A stretch of DNA of 64,000 nt from Colletes latitarsis. Lineage: Eukaryota; Arthropoda; Insecta; Hymenoptera; Colletidae. The notes beneath the pieces are model-generated. The model saw nothing but the letters and a program-made list of their open reading frames with translations, ran no database searches and had not been told where the DNA came from. The stretch covers positions 16,014,001 to 16,078,000 of the forward strand of contig NW_027488366.1 of assembly GCF_051014445.1 (NCBI RefSeq), read 5' to 3'. A program made the translations under genes and the position numbers. Of this stretch, positions 36,255-50,018 are shown in pieces; position 1 is the first letter of the stretch, and the number at the start of each line of letters is the position of its first letter.

Positions 36255-39190
36255 AGACCTAACCTAGACCTAACATGCGTTATCCTCTAAAATGTTGATC
36301 CAAACCAGGTTTAATGGAGTGTTTCAGTGTGGTACCACACTACTACGTGATCCAAACCAGAAAAAACCCAGGATCCGTTCAACAAGTGTGTGAAGAATGC
36401 GAAAGTATGAGTCTGATGAGTGAAAATCCCCGGCCTAACCTAGACCTAACATGCGTTATCCTCAAAAATATTGTTCGAAACCAGGTTTAATCGACTGTTT
36501 CAGTGTGGTACCACACTACTACGTGACCCAATCCAGAAAAAACCCAGGATCTGTTCAACAAGTATGTGAAAAACGCGAAAGTATGAGCCTGATGAGGGAA
36601 AATCCCAGACCTATCCCAGACCTAACTTGCGTTATCCTCAAAAATATTGATCGAAACCAGGTTTAATCGACTGTTTCAGTGTGGTACCACACTACTACGT
36701 GATCCAAACCAGAAAAAGCCCAGGATCAGTTCAACAAGTATGTGAAAAACGCGAAAGTATGAGCCTGATGAGGGCGAATCCCAGACCTATGCCAGATCTA
36801 ACATGCGTTATCCTCTAAAATATTGATCGAAACCAGGTTTAATCGACTGTTTCAGAGTGGTACCACACTACTACGTGTACCCAATCCAGAAAAAACCCAG
36901 GATCTGTTCAACAAGTATGTGAAAAACGCGAAAGTATGAGCCTGATGAGGGAAAATCCCAGACCTATCCCAGACCTAACTTGCGTTATCCTCTAAAATAT
37001 TGATCGAAACCAGGTTTAATTGACTGTTTCTGTGTGGTACCACATTACTACGTGATACAATCCAGAAATAGCGCAGGATCTAGCCATGAAGTATGAGAAA
37101 TATGCGAAAGTATGAGCCTGACGAGGGCAAATCCTAGACCTAACCCAGACCTAACATGCGTTATCCTCTAAAATATTTATCAAGACCAGGTTTAATTGAT
37201 TGTTTCTGTGTGGTCCCACATTACTTCGAGATCCAAACCAGCAAAAACCCAGGATCCGTTCAACAAGTATGAGAAGAATGCGAAAGTATGAGTCTGATGA
37301 GTGAAAATCCCCGGCCTAACCTAGACCTAACATGCGTTATCCTCAAGAGTATTGATCGAAACCAGGTTTAATCGACTGTTTCAGAGTGGTACCACACTAC
37401 TACGTGACCCAATCCAGAAAAAACCCAGGATCTGTTCAACAAGTATGTGAAAAACGCGAAAGTATGAGCCTGATGAGGGAAAATCCCAGACCTATCCCAG
37501 ACCTAACTTGCGTTATCCTCTAAAATATTGATCGAAACCAGGTTTAATTGACTGTTTCTGTGTGGTACCACATTACTACGTGATACAATCCAGAAATAGC
37601 CCAGGATCTAGCCATGAAGTATGAGAAATATGCGAAAGTATGAGCCTGACGAGGGCAAATCCCAGACCTAACCTAGAGCTAACATGAATTATTCTCTAAT
37701 ATATTGATCGAAACCAGGTTTAATTGACTGTTTCAGTGTGGTCCCACATTACTACGTGATCCAAACCAGAAAAAACCCAGGATCCGTTCAACAAGTATGT
37801 GAAGAATGCGAAAGTATGAGCCTGATGAGAGCAAATCCCAGACCTAACCTAGACCTAACATGAATTATTCTCTAAAATATTGATCGAAACCAGGTTTAAT
37901 TGACTGTTTCAGTGTGGTACCACATTACTACGTGATCCAAACCAGAAAAAGCCCAGGATCAGTTCAACAAGTATGTGAAAAACGCGAAAGTATGAGCCTG
38001 ATGAGGGCGAATCCCAGACCTATGCCAGACCTAACTTGCGTTATCCTCTAAAATATTGATCGAAACCAGGTTTAATTGACTGTTTCAGCGTGGTACCACA
38101 TTACTACGTGATACAATCCAGAAACAGCCCAGAAGCTAGCAATGAAGTATGAGAAATATGCGAAAGTATGAGCCTGATGATGGCAAATCCAAGACCTAAC
38201 CCAAACCTAACATGAGTTATCCTCTAAAATATTTATCAAGACCAGGTTTAATTGAATGTTTCAGTGTGGTACCACATTACTACGTGAACCAAACCAGAAA
38301 AAACCCTGTATCTGTTCAACAAGTATGTGAAGTGTGCGAAAGTATGAGTCTGATGAGGGCAAATCCCAGACCTATCCCAGACCTAACATGCGTTATCCTC
38401 TAAAATGTTGATCCAAACCAGGTTTAATGGACTGTTTCAGCATGGTACCACACTACTACGTGATCCAAACCAGAAAAAACCCAGGATCTGTTCAACAAGT
38501 ATGTGAAAAACGCGAAGGTATGAGCCTGATGTGGGCAAATCCCAGACCTATCCCAGACCTAACTTGCGTTGTCCTCTAAGATATTGATGGAAACCAGGTT
38601 TAATTGACTGTTTCAGTGTTGTACTTCATTACTACGTGATGCAATCCAGAAAAAGCCCAGGATCTAGCCATCAAGTATGAGAAATATGCGAAAGAATGAG
38701 CCTGATGAGAGCAAATCCCAGACCTAACCTAGACCTAACATGAATTATTCTCTAATATATTGATCGAAACCAGGTTTAGTTGACCGTTTCAGTGTGGCCC
38801 CACATTACTGCGTGATCCAAACCAGAAAAAACCCAGGATCCGTTCAACAAGTGTGTGAAGAATGCGAAAGTATGAGTCTGATGAGTGAAAATCCCCGGCC
38901 TAACCTAGACCTAACATGCGTTATCCTCAAAAATATTGATCGAAACCAGGTTTAATCGACTGTTTCAGTGTGGTACCACACTACTACGTGACCCAATCCA
39001 GAAAAAACCCAGGATCTGTTCAACAAGTATGTGAAAAACGCGAAAGTATGAGCCTGATGAGGGAAAATCCCAGACCTATCCCAGACCTAACTTGCGTTAT
39101 CCTCAAAAATATTGATCGAAACCAGGTTTAATCGACTGTTTCAGTGTGGTACCGCACTACTACGTGACCCAATCCAGAAAAAACCCAGGA
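36255..39190. repeat. 34-monomer-spaced block, copy 2
   Basis: Second copy, 176 bp shorter: at 38400 the TTTATCAAGACC/TTGATTG monomer present at 32405-32590 is absent. Length check: 3112-176 = 2936. It contains an X-Y-Z-X trimer run (36975-37670) with a private CCTCAAGAGTATTG. Confidence 0.86.
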
Positions 39191-41226
39191 TCTGTTCAAC
39201 AAGTATGTGAAAAACGCGAAAGTATGAGCCTGATGTGGGCAAATCCCAGACCTATCCCAGACCTAACTTGCGTTGTCCTCTAAGATATTGGTGGAAACCA
39301 GGTTTAATTGACTGTTTCAGTGTTGTACTTCATTACTACGTGATGCAATCCAGAAAAAGCCCAGGATCTAGCCATCAAGTATGAGAAATATGCGAAAGAA
39401 TGAGCCTGATGAGAGCAAATCCCAGACCTAACCTAGACCTAACATGAATTATTCTCTAATATATTGATCGAAACCAGGTTTAGTTGACCGTTTCAGTGTG
39501 GCCCCACATTACTGCGTGATCCAAACCAGAAAAAACCCAGGATCCGTTCAACAAGTGTGTGAAGAATGCGAAAGTATGAGTCTGATGAGTGAAAATCCCC
39601 GGCCTAACCTAGACCTAACATGCGTTATCCTCAAAAATATTGATCGAAACCAGGTTTAATCGACTGTTTCAGTGTGGTACCGCACTACTACGTGACCCAA
39701 TCCAGAAAAAACCCAGGATCCGTTCAACAAGTATGAGAAGAATGCGAAAGTATGAGTCAGATGAGTGAAAATCCCAGGCCTAACCTAGACCTAACATGAA
39801 TTATTCTCTAAAATATTGATCAAAACTAGGTTTAATTGACTGTTTCAGTGTGGTACCACATTACTACGTGATCCAAACCAGAAAAAACCCAGGATCCGTT
39901 CAACAAGTATGAGAAGAATGCGAAAGTATGAGTCTGATGAGGGCAAATCCCAGACCTATCCCAGACCTAACATGCGTTATCCTCTAAAATATTTATCAAG
40001 ACCAGGTTTAATTGATTGTTTCAGTGTGGTCCCACATTATTACGTGATCCAAACCAGAAAAAACCCAGGATCCGTTCAACAAGTATATGAAGAATGCGAA
40101 AGTATGAGTCTGATGAGTGAAAATCCCCGGCCTAACCTAGACCTAACATGCGTTATCCTCAAAAATATTGTTCGAAACCAGGTTTAATCGACTGTTTCAG
40201 TGTGGTACCACACTACTACGTGACCCAATCCAGAAAAAACCCAGGATCTGTTCAACAAGTATGTGAAAAACGCGAAAGTATGAGCCTGATGAGGGAAAAT
40301 CCCAGACCTATCCCAGACCTAACTTGCGTTATCCTCAAAAATATTGATCGAAACCAGGTTTAATCGACTGTTTCAGTGTGGTACCACACTACTACGTGAC
40401 CCAATCCAGAAAAAACCCAGGATCTGTTCAACAAGTATGTGAAAAACGCGAAAGTATGAGCCTGATGAGGGAAAATCCCAGACCTATCCCAGACCTAACT
40501 TGCGTTATCCTCAAAAATATTGATCGAAACCAGGTTTAATCGACTGTTTCAGTGTGGTACCACACTACTACGTGATCCAAACCAGAAAAAGCCCAGGATC
40601 AGTTCAACAAGTATGTGAAAAACGCGAAAGTATGAGCCTGATGAGGGCGAATCCCAGACCTATGCCAGACCTAACTTGCGTTATCCTCTAAAATATTGAT
40701 CGTAACCAGGTTTAATCGACTGTTTCAGAGTGGTACCACACTACTACGTGTACCCAATCCAGAAAAAACCCAGGATCTGTTCAACAAGTATGTGAAAAAC
40801 GCGAAAGTATGAGCCTGATGAGGGAAAATCCCAGACCTCTCCCAGACCTAACTTGCGTTATCCTCTAAAATATTGATCGAAACCAGGTTTAATTGACTGT
40901 TTCTGTGTGGTACCACATTACTACGTGATACAATCCAGAAATAGCCCAGGATCTAGCCATGAAGTATGAGAAATATGCGAAAGTATGAGCCTGACGAGGG
41001 CAAATCCTAGACCTAACCCAGACCTAACATGCGTTATCCTCTAAAATATTTATCAAGACCAGGTTTAATTGATTGTTTCTGTGTGGTCCCACATTACTTC
41101 GAGATCCAAACCAGCAAAAACCCAGGATCCGTTCAACAAGTATGAGAAGAATGCGAAAGTATGAGTCTGATGAGTGAAAATCCCCGGCCTAACCTAGACC
41201 TAACATGCGTTATCCTCAAAAATATT
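39190..41226. repeat. 2.0-kb block, copy 2 of the pair with 33732-35944
   Basis: One monomer shorter than copy 1 (deleted at about 39645). A TATATGAAG variant (40085) is private. It ends within an X-Y trimer fragment, as in copy 1. Confidence 0.86.
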
Positions 41227-43414
41227 GATCGAAACCAGGTTTAATCGACTGTTTCAGTGTGGTACCGCACTACTACGTGACCCAATCCAGAAAAAACCCA
41301 GGATCCGTTCAACAAGTATGAGAATTATGCGAAAGTATGAGTCTGATGAGTGAAAATCCCAGGCCTAACCTAGACCTAACATGCGTTATCCTCTAAAATG
41401 TTGATCCAAACCAGGTTTAATGGACTGTTTCAGTGTGGTACCACACTAGTACGTGATCCAAACCAGAAAAAACCCAGGATCTGTTCAACAAGTATGTGAA
41501 AAACGCGAAAGTATGAGCCTGATGTGGGCAAATCCCAGACCTATCCCAGACCTAACTTGCGTTGTCCTCTAAGATATTGATGGAATCCAGGTTTAATTGA
41601 CTGTTTCAGTGTTGTACTTCATTACTACGTGATGCAATCCAGAAAAAGGCCAGGATCTAGCCATCAAGTATGAGAAATATGCGAAAGTATGAGCCTGATG
41701 ATGGCAAATCCAAGACCTAACCCAAACCTAACATGAGTTATCCTCTAAAATATTTATCAAGACCAGGTTTAATTGAATGTTTCAGTGTGGTACCACATTA
41801 CTACGTGAACCAAACCAGAAAAAACCCTGTATCTGTTCAACAAGTATGTGAAGTGTGCGAAAGTATGAGTCTGATGAGGGCAAATCCCAGACCTATCCCA
41901 GACCTAACATGCGTTATCCTCTAAAATATTTATCAAGACCAGGTTTAATTGATTGTTTCAGTGTGGTCCCACATTATTACGTGATCCAAACCAGAAAAAA
42001 CCCAGGAACCGTTCAACAACTATGTGAAGAATGCGAAAGTATGAGTCTGATGAGTGAAAATCCCTGACCTAACCTAGACCTAACATGCGTTATCCTCTAA
42101 AATGTTGATCCAAACCAGGTTTAATGGACTGTTTCAGTGTGGTACCACACTACTACGTGATCCAAACCAGAAAAAACCCAGGATCTGTTCAACAAGTATG
42201 TGAAAAACGCGAAGGTATGAGCCTGATGTGGGCAAATCCCAGACCTATCCCAGACCTAACTTGCGTTGTCCTCTAAGATATTGATGGAAACCAGGTTTAA
42301 TTGACTGTTTCAGTGTTGTACTTCATTACTACGTGATGCAATCCAGAAAAAGCCCAGGAGCTAGCCATCAAGTATGAGAAATATGCGAAAGAATGAGCCT
42401 GATGAGAGCAAATCCCAGACCTAACCTAGACCTAACATGCGTTATCCTCTAAAATGTTGATCCAAACCAGGTTTAATGGAGTGTTTCAGTGTGGTACCAC
42501 ACTACTACGTGATCCAAACCAGAAAAAACCCAGGATCCGTTCAACAAGTGTGTGAAGAATGCGAAAGTATGAGTCTGATGAGGGCAAATCCCAGACCTAT
42601 CCCAGACCTAACATGCGTTATCCTCTAAAATATTTATCAAGACCAGGTTTAATTGATTGTTTCAGTGTGGTCCCACATTATTACGTGATCCAAACCAGAA
42701 AAAACCCAGGAACCGTTCAACAACTATGTGAAGAATGCGAAAGTATGAGTCTGATGAGTGAAAATCCCTGACCTAACCTAGACCTAACATGCGTTATCCT
42801 CTAAAATGTTGATCCAAACCAGGTTTAATGGACTGTTTCAGTGTGGTACCACACTACTACGTGATCCAAACCAGAAAAAGCCCAGGATCAGTTCAACAAG
42901 TATGTGAAAAACGCGAAAGTATGAGCCTGATGAGGGCGAATCCCAGACCTATCCCAGACCTAACTTGCGTTATCCTCTAAAATATTGATCGAAACCAGGT
43001 TTAATTGACTGTTTCTGTGTGGTACCACATTACTACGTGATACAATCCAGAAATAGCCCAGGATCTAGCCATGAAGTATGAGAAATATGCGAAAGTATGA
43101 GCCTGACGAGGGCAAATCCTAGACCTAACCCAGACCTAACATGCGTTATCCTCTAAAATATTTATCAAGACCAGGTTTAATTGATTGTTTCTGTGTGGTC
43201 CCACATTACTTCGAGATCCAAACCAGCAAAAACCCAGGATCCGTTCAACAAGTATGAGAAGAATGCGAAAGTATGAGTCTGATGAGTGAAAATCCCCGGC
43301 CTAACCTAGACCTAACATGCGTTATCCTCATGAATATTGATCGAAACCAGGTTTAATCGACTGCTTCAGAGTGGTACCACACTACTACGTGACCCAATCC
43401 AGAAAAAACCCAGG
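41227..43414. repeat. Mosaic block with a four-monomer echo
   Basis: The first 0.5 kb matches 29238-29761 at 11972 bp (shared GAGAATTATGCG). Bases 41855-42173 are repeated at 42559-42877, exactly 704 bp later, including the private pair GGAACCGTTC and CAACTATGTG. After that an X-Y-Z' trimer (42970-43390, with private CATGAATATTG and ACTGCTTCAG) leads into the next block. All content is satellite. Confidence 0.85.
42554..42564. other. Unequal-exchange junction
   Basis: Left of this point the sequence is the GTGTGTGAAGAATGCG monomer that elsewhere continues TGAAAATCCCCGG. Right of it the sequence continues GGCAAATCCCAGACC, as at 41879. The shared words CGAAAGTATGAGTCTGATGAG (given here only as a landmark, about 42557-42577) are the likely exchange site. 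Confidence 0.65.
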
Positions 43415-45470
43415 ATCAGTTGAACAAGTATGTGAAAAACGCGAAAGTATGAGCCTGATGAGGGCGAATCCCAGACCTATGCCAGACCTAACTTGCGTTA
43501 TCCTCTAAAATATTGATCGAAACCAGGTTTAATTGACTGTTTCAGCGTGGTACCACATTACTACGTGATACAATCCAGAAACAGCCCAGAAGCTAGCAAT
43601 GAAGTATGAGATATATGCGAAAGTATGAGCCTGATGATGGCAAATCCAAGACCTAACCCAAACCTAACATGAGTTATCCTCTAAAATATTTATCAAGACC
43701 AGGTTTAATTGAATGTTTCAGTGTGGTACCACATTACTACGTGAACCAAACCAGAAAAAACCCTGTATCTGTTCAACAAGTATGTGAAGTGTGCGAAAGT
43801 ATGAGTCTGATGAGGGCAAATCCCAGACCTATCCCAGACCTAACATGCGTTATCCTCTAAAATATTTATCAAGACCAGGTTTAATTGATTGTTTCAGAGT
43901 GGTCCCACATTATTACGTGATCCAAACCAGAAAAAACCCAGGATCCGTTCAACAAGTATGTGAAGAATGCGAAAGTATGAGTCTGATGAGTGAAAATCCC
44001 TGACCTAACCTAGACCTAACATACGTTATCCTCTAAAATGTTGATCCAAACCAGGTTTAATGGACTGTTTCAGCATGGTACCACACTACTACGTGATCCA
44101 AACCAGAAAAAACCCAGGATCTGTTCAACAAGTATATGAAAAACGCGAAGGTATGAGCCTGATGTGGGCAAATCCCAGACCTATCCCAGACCTAACTTGC
44201 GTTGTCCTCTAAGATATTGATGGCAACCAGGTTTAATTGACTGTTTCAGTGTTGTACTTCATTACTACGTGATGCAATCCAGAAAAAGCCCAGGATCTAG
44301 CCATCAAGTATGAGAAATATGCGAAAGAATGAGCCTGATGAGAGCAAATCCCAGACCTAACCTAGACCTAACATGAATTATTCTCTAATATATTGATCGA
44401 AACCAGGTTTAGTTGACCGTTTCAGTGTGGCCCCACATTACTGCGTGATCCAAACCAGAAAAAACCCAGGATCCGTTCAACAAGTGTGTGAAGAATGCGA
44501 AAGTATGACTCTGATGAGTGAAAATCCCCGGCCTAACCTAGACCTAACATGCGTTATCCTCAAAAATATTGATCGAAACCAGGTTTAATCGACTGTTTCA
44601 GTGTGGTACCACACTACTACGTGACCCAATCCAGAAAAAACCCAGGATCTGTTCAACAAGTATGTGAAAAACGCGAAAGTATGAGCCTGATGAGGAAAAA
44701 TCCCAGACCTATCCCAGACCTAACTTGCGTTATCCTCAAAAATATTGATCGAAACCAGGTTTAATCGACTGTTTCAGTGTGGCACAGCACTACTACGTGA
44801 CCCAATCCAGAAAAAACCCAGGATCCGTTCAACAAGTATGAGAAGAATGCGAAAGTATGAGTCTGATGAGTGAAAATCCCAGGCCTAACCTAGACCTAAC
44901 ATGAATTATTCTCTTAAATATTGATCAAAACTAGGTTTAATTGACTGTTTCAGTGTGGTACCACATTACTACGTGATCCAAACCAGAAAAAACCCAGGAT
45001 CCGTTCAACAAGTATGAGAAGAATGCGAAAGTATGAGTCTGATGAGTGAAAATCCCAGGCCTAACCTAGACCTAACATGCGTTATCCTCAAAAATATTGA
45101 TCGAAACCAGGTTTAATCGACTGTTTCAGTGTGGTACCACACTACTACGTGACCCAATCCAGAAAAAACCCAGGATCTGTTCAACAAGTATGTGAAAAAC
45201 GCGAAAGTATGAGCCTGATGTGGGCAAATCCCAGACCTATCCCAGACCTAACTTGCGTTGTCCTCTAAGATATTGATGGAAACCAGGTTTAATTGACTGT
45301 TTCAGTGTTGTACTTCATTACTACGTGATGCAATCCAGAAAAAGCCCAGGATCTAGCCATCAAGTATGAGAAATATGCGAAAGAATGAGCCTGATGAGAG
45401 CAAATCCCGGACCTAACCTAGACCTAACATGAATTATTCTCTAATATATTGATCGAAACAAGGTTTAGTT
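43415..45470. repeat. 2.06-kb copy of 31972-34027
   Basis: Matches at a constant 11443 bp (65 monomers plus three bases), with no monomer gain or loss. Shared marks include CAGAGTGGTCCC, ACATACGTTATCC, CAGCATGG and GATCAAAACTAGG (33479 and 44922). Private changes are AGATATATGCG, GATGGCAACC and GTGTGGCACAGC. Confidence 0.86.
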
Positions 45471-45546
45471 GACTGTTTCAGTGTGGTCCCACATTACTAC
45501 GTGATCCAAACCAGAAACAACCCAGGATCCGTTCAACAAGTATGTG

Positions 45547-47496
45547 AAGAATGCGAAAGTATGAGTCTGATGAGTGAAAATCCCAGGCCTAACCTAGACC
45601 TAACATGCGTTATCCTCAAAAATATTGATCGAAACCTGGCTTAATCGACTGTTTCAGTGTGGTACCACATTACTATGCGATCCAAACCAGAAAATAACAC
45701 AGGATCTGCCAAACGAGTATCTGAAGTGTGCGAAAGTATGAGCCTGATGAGAGCAAATCCCAGACCTAACCTAGACCTAACATGAATTATTCTCTAAAAT
45801 ATTGATCGAAACCAGGTTTAATTGACTGTTTCAGTGTGGTACCACATTACTACGTGATCCAAACCAGAAAAAGCCCAGGATCAGTTCAACAAGTATGTGA
45901 AAAACGCGAAAGTATGAGCCTGATGAGGGCGAATCCCAGACCTATGCCAGACCTAACTTGCGTTATCCTCTAAAATATTGATCGAAACCAGGTTTAATTG
46001 ACTGTTTCAGCGTGGTACCCCATTACTACGTGATACAATCCAGAAACAGCCCAGAAGCTAGCCATGAAGTATGAGAAATATGCGAAAGTATGAGCCTGAT
46101 GATGGCAAATCCAAGACCTAACCCAAACCTAACATGAGTTATCCTCTAAAATATTTATCAAGACCAGGTTTAATTGATTGTTTCAGTGTGGTCCCACATT
46201 ATTACGTGATCCAAACCAGAAAAAACCCAGGATCCGTTCAACAAGTATGTGAAGAATGCGAAAGTATGAGTCTGATGAGTGAAAATCCCTGACCTAACCT
46301 AGACCTAACATGCGTTATCCTCTAAAATGTTGATCCAAACCAGGTTTAATGGACTGTTTCAGTGTGGTACCACACTACTACGTGATCCAAACCAGAAAAA
46401 ACCCAGGATCTGTTCAACAAGTATGTGAAAAACGCGAAGGTATGAGCCTGATGTGGGCAAATCCCCGACCTATCCCAGACCTAACTTGCGTTGTCCTCTA
46501 AGATATTGATGGAAACGAGGTTTAATTGACTGTTTCAGTGTTGTACTTCATTACTACGTGATGCAATCCAGAAAAAGCCCAGGATCTAGCCATCAAGTAT
46601 GAGAAATATGCGAAAGAATGAGCCTGATGAGAGCAAATCCCAGACCTAACCTAGACCTAACATGAATTATTCTCTAATATATTGATCGAAACCAGGTTTA
46701 GCTAACCGTTTCAGTGTGGCCCCACATTACTGCGTGATCCAAACCAGAAAAAACCCAGGATCCGTTCAACAAGTGTGTGAAGAATGCGAAAGTATGAGTC
46801 TGATGAGTGAAAATCCCCGGCCTAACCTAGTCCTAACATGCGTTATCCTCAAAAATATTGAACGAAACCAGGTTTAATCGACTGTTTCAGTGTGGTACCA
46901 CACTACTACGTGACCCAATCCAGAAAAAACCCAGGATCTGTTCAACAAGTATGTGAAAAACGCGAAAGTATGAGCCTGATGAGGGAAAATCCCAGACCTA
47001 TCCCAGACCTAACTTGCGTTATCCTCAAAAATATTGATCGAAACCAGGTTTAATCGACTGTTTCAGTGTGGTACCGCACTACTACGTGACCCAATCCAGA
47101 AAAAACCCAGGATCCGTTCAACAAGTATGAGAAGAATGCGAAAGTATGAATCTGGTGAGTGAAAATCCCAGGCCTAACCTAGACCTAACATGCGTTATCC
47201 TCTAAAATGTTGATCCAAACCAGGTTTAATGGACTGTTTCAGTGTGGTACCACACTAGTACGTGATCCAAACCAGAAAAAACCCAGGATCTGTTCAACAA
47301 GTATGTGAAAAACGCGAAAGTATGAGCCTGATGTGGGCAAATCCCAGACCTATCCCAGACCTAACTTGCGTTGTCCTCTAAGATATTGATGGAATCCAGG
47401 TTTAATTGACTGTTTCAGTGTTGTACTTCATTACTACGTGATGCAATCCAGAAAAAGGCCAGGATCTAGCCATCAAGTATGAGAAATATGCGAAAG
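45547..47496. repeat. Long-range 1.95-kb duplicate of 20021-21970
   Basis: Matches at a constant 25526 bp. CCTGGCTTAATCG, GGTACCCCATT, TTTAGCTAACCG, CCTAGTCCTAAC and AAAAAGGCCAGG all keep this spacing (for instance 21171 and 46697; 21931 and 47457). It includes the four-monomer stretch 20281-20983, so it derives from the right copy of the large duplication and not the left. Bases 45471-45546 are a short link with AGAAACAACCC. Confidence 0.88.
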
Positions 47497-48289
47497 AATG
47501 AGCCTGATGAGAGCAAATCCCAGACCAAACCTAGACCTAACATGAATTATTCTCTAAAATATTGATCAAAACCAGGTTTAATTGATTGTTTCAGTGTGGT
47601 CCCACATTATAACGTGATCCAAACCAGAAAAAACCCAGGATCCGTTCAACAAGTATGTGAAGAATGCGAAAGTATGAGTCTGATGAGTGAAAATCCCTGA
47701 CCTAACCTAGACCTAACATGCGTTATCCTCTAAAATGTTGATCCAAACCAGGTTTAATGGACTGTTTCAGTGTGGTACCACACTACTACGTGATCCAAAC
47801 CAGAAAAAACCCAGGATCTGTTCAACAAGTATGTGAAAAACGCGAAGGTATGAGCCTGATGTGGGCAAATCCCAGACCTATCCCAGACCTAACTTGCGTT
47901 GTCCTCTAAGATATTGATGGAAACCAGGTTTAATTGACTGTTTCAGTGTTGTACTTCATTACTACGTGATGCAATCCAGAAAAAGCCCGGGATCTATCCA
48001 TCAAGTATGAGAAATATGCGAAAGAATGAGCCTGATGAGAGCAAATCCCAGACCTAACCTAGACATAACATGCGTTATCCTCTAAAATGTTGATCCAAAC
48101 CAGGTTTAATGGAGTGTTTCAGTGTGGTACCACACTACTACGTGATCCAAACCAGAAAAAACCCAGGATCTGTTCAACAAGTATGTGAAAAACGCGAAAG
48201 TATGAGTCTGATGAGTGAAAATCCCAGACCTAACTTAGACCTAACATGCGTTATCCCCTAAAATGTTGATCCAAACCAGGTTTAATGGA
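47497..48289. repeat. Linking stretch of about 4.5 monomers
   Basis: Begins with CAGACCAAACC and a GATCAAAACC head, continues as the common CCCTGACC/GTTGATCC/GATGTGGG series, then chimeric units with GACATAACATG and TTATCCCCTAAAATG. I see no second copy of the whole stretch. Confidence 0.7.
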
Positions 48290-50018
48290 CTGTTTCAGTG
48301 TGGTACCACACTACTACGTGATCCAAACCAGAAAAAGCCCAGGATCAGTTCAACAAGTATGTGAAAAACGCGAAAGTATGAGCCTGATGAGGGCGAATCC
48401 CAGACCTATGCCAGACCTAACTTGCGTTATCCTCTAAAATATTGATCGAAACCAGGTTTAATTGACTGTTTCAGCGTGGTACCACATTACTACGTGATAC
48501 AATCCAGAAACAGCCCAGAATCTAGCCATGAAGTATGAGAAATATGCGAAAGTATGAGCCTGATGATGGCATATCCAAGACCTAACCCAAACCTAACATG
48601 AGTTATCCTCTAAAATATTTATCAAGACCAGGTTTAATTGAATGTTTCAGTGTGGTACCACATTACTACGTGAACCAAACCAGAAAAAACCCTGTATCTG
48701 TTCAACAAGTATGTGAAGTGTGCGAAAGTATGAGTCTGATGAGGGCAAATCCCAGACCTATCCCAGACCTAACATGCGTTATCCTCTAAAATATTTATCA
48801 AGACCAGGTTTAATTGATTGTTTCAGTGTGGTCCCACATTATTACGTGATCCAAACCAGAAAAAACCCAGGATCCGTTCAACAAGTATGTGAAGAATGCG
48901 AAAGTATGAGTCTGATGAGTGAAAATCCCTGACCTAACCTAGACCTAACATGCGTTATCCTCTAAAATGTTGATCCAAACCAGGTTTAATGGACTGTTTC
49001 AGTGTGGTACCACACTACTACGTGATCCAAACCAGAAAAAACCCAGGATCTGTTCAACAAGTATGTGAAAAACGCGAAGGTATGAGCCTGATGTGGGCAA
49101 ATCCCAGACCTATCCCAGACCTAACTTGCGTTGTCCTCTAAGATATTGATGGGAACCAGGTTTAATTGACTGTTTCAGTGTTGTACTTCATTACTACGTG
49201 ATGCAATCCAGAAAAAGCCCAGGATCTAGCCATCAAGTATGAGAAATATGCGAAAGAATGAGCCTGATGAGAGCAAATCCCAGACCTAACCTAGACCTAA
49301 CATGCGTTATCCTCTAAAATGTTGATCCAAACCAGGTTTAATGCAGTGTTTCAGTGTGGTACCACACTACTACGTGATCCAAACCAGAAAAAACCCAGGA
49401 TCCGTTCAACAAGTGTGTGAAGAATGCGAAAGTATGAGTCTGATGAGTGAAAATCCCCGGCCTAACCTAGACCTAACATGCGTTATCCTCAAAAATATTG
49501 ATCGAAACCAGGTTTAATCGACTGTTTCAGTGTGGTACCACACTACTACGTGACCCAATCCAGAAAAAACCCAGGATCTGTTCAACAAGTATGTGAAAAA
49601 CGCGAAAGTATGAGCCTGATGAGGGAAAATCCCAGACCTATCCCAGACCTAACTTGCGTTATCCCCAAAAATATTGATCGAAACCAGGTTTAATCGACTG
49701 TTTCAGTGTAGTACCGCACTACTACGTGACCCAATCCAGAAAAAACCCAGGATCCGTTCAACAAGTATGAGAAGAATGCGAAAGTATGAGTCTGATGGGT
49801 GAAAATCCCAGGCCTAACCTAGACCTAACATGCGTTATCCTCAAAAATATTGATCGAAACCTGGTTTAATCGACAGTTTCAGTGTGGTACCACATTACTA
49901 TGCGATCCAAACCAGAAGATAACCCAGGAGCTGTTCAACGAGTATGTGAAAAACGCGAAAGTATGAGCCTGATGAGGGAAAATCCCAGACCTATCCCAGA
50001 CCTAACTTGCGTTATCCT
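48290..50018. repeat. 1.73-kb block, copy 1 of three
   Basis: Matches 55945-57673 at 7655 bp and partly 54400-55740. Shared private marks are GATGGCATATCC, GATGGGAACC, TTTAATGCAGTG, TTATCCCCAAAAATATT and GAAGATAACCCAGGAG. The spacing is not a multiple of 176 because a 79-bp stub lies between the copies. Confidence 0.87.
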
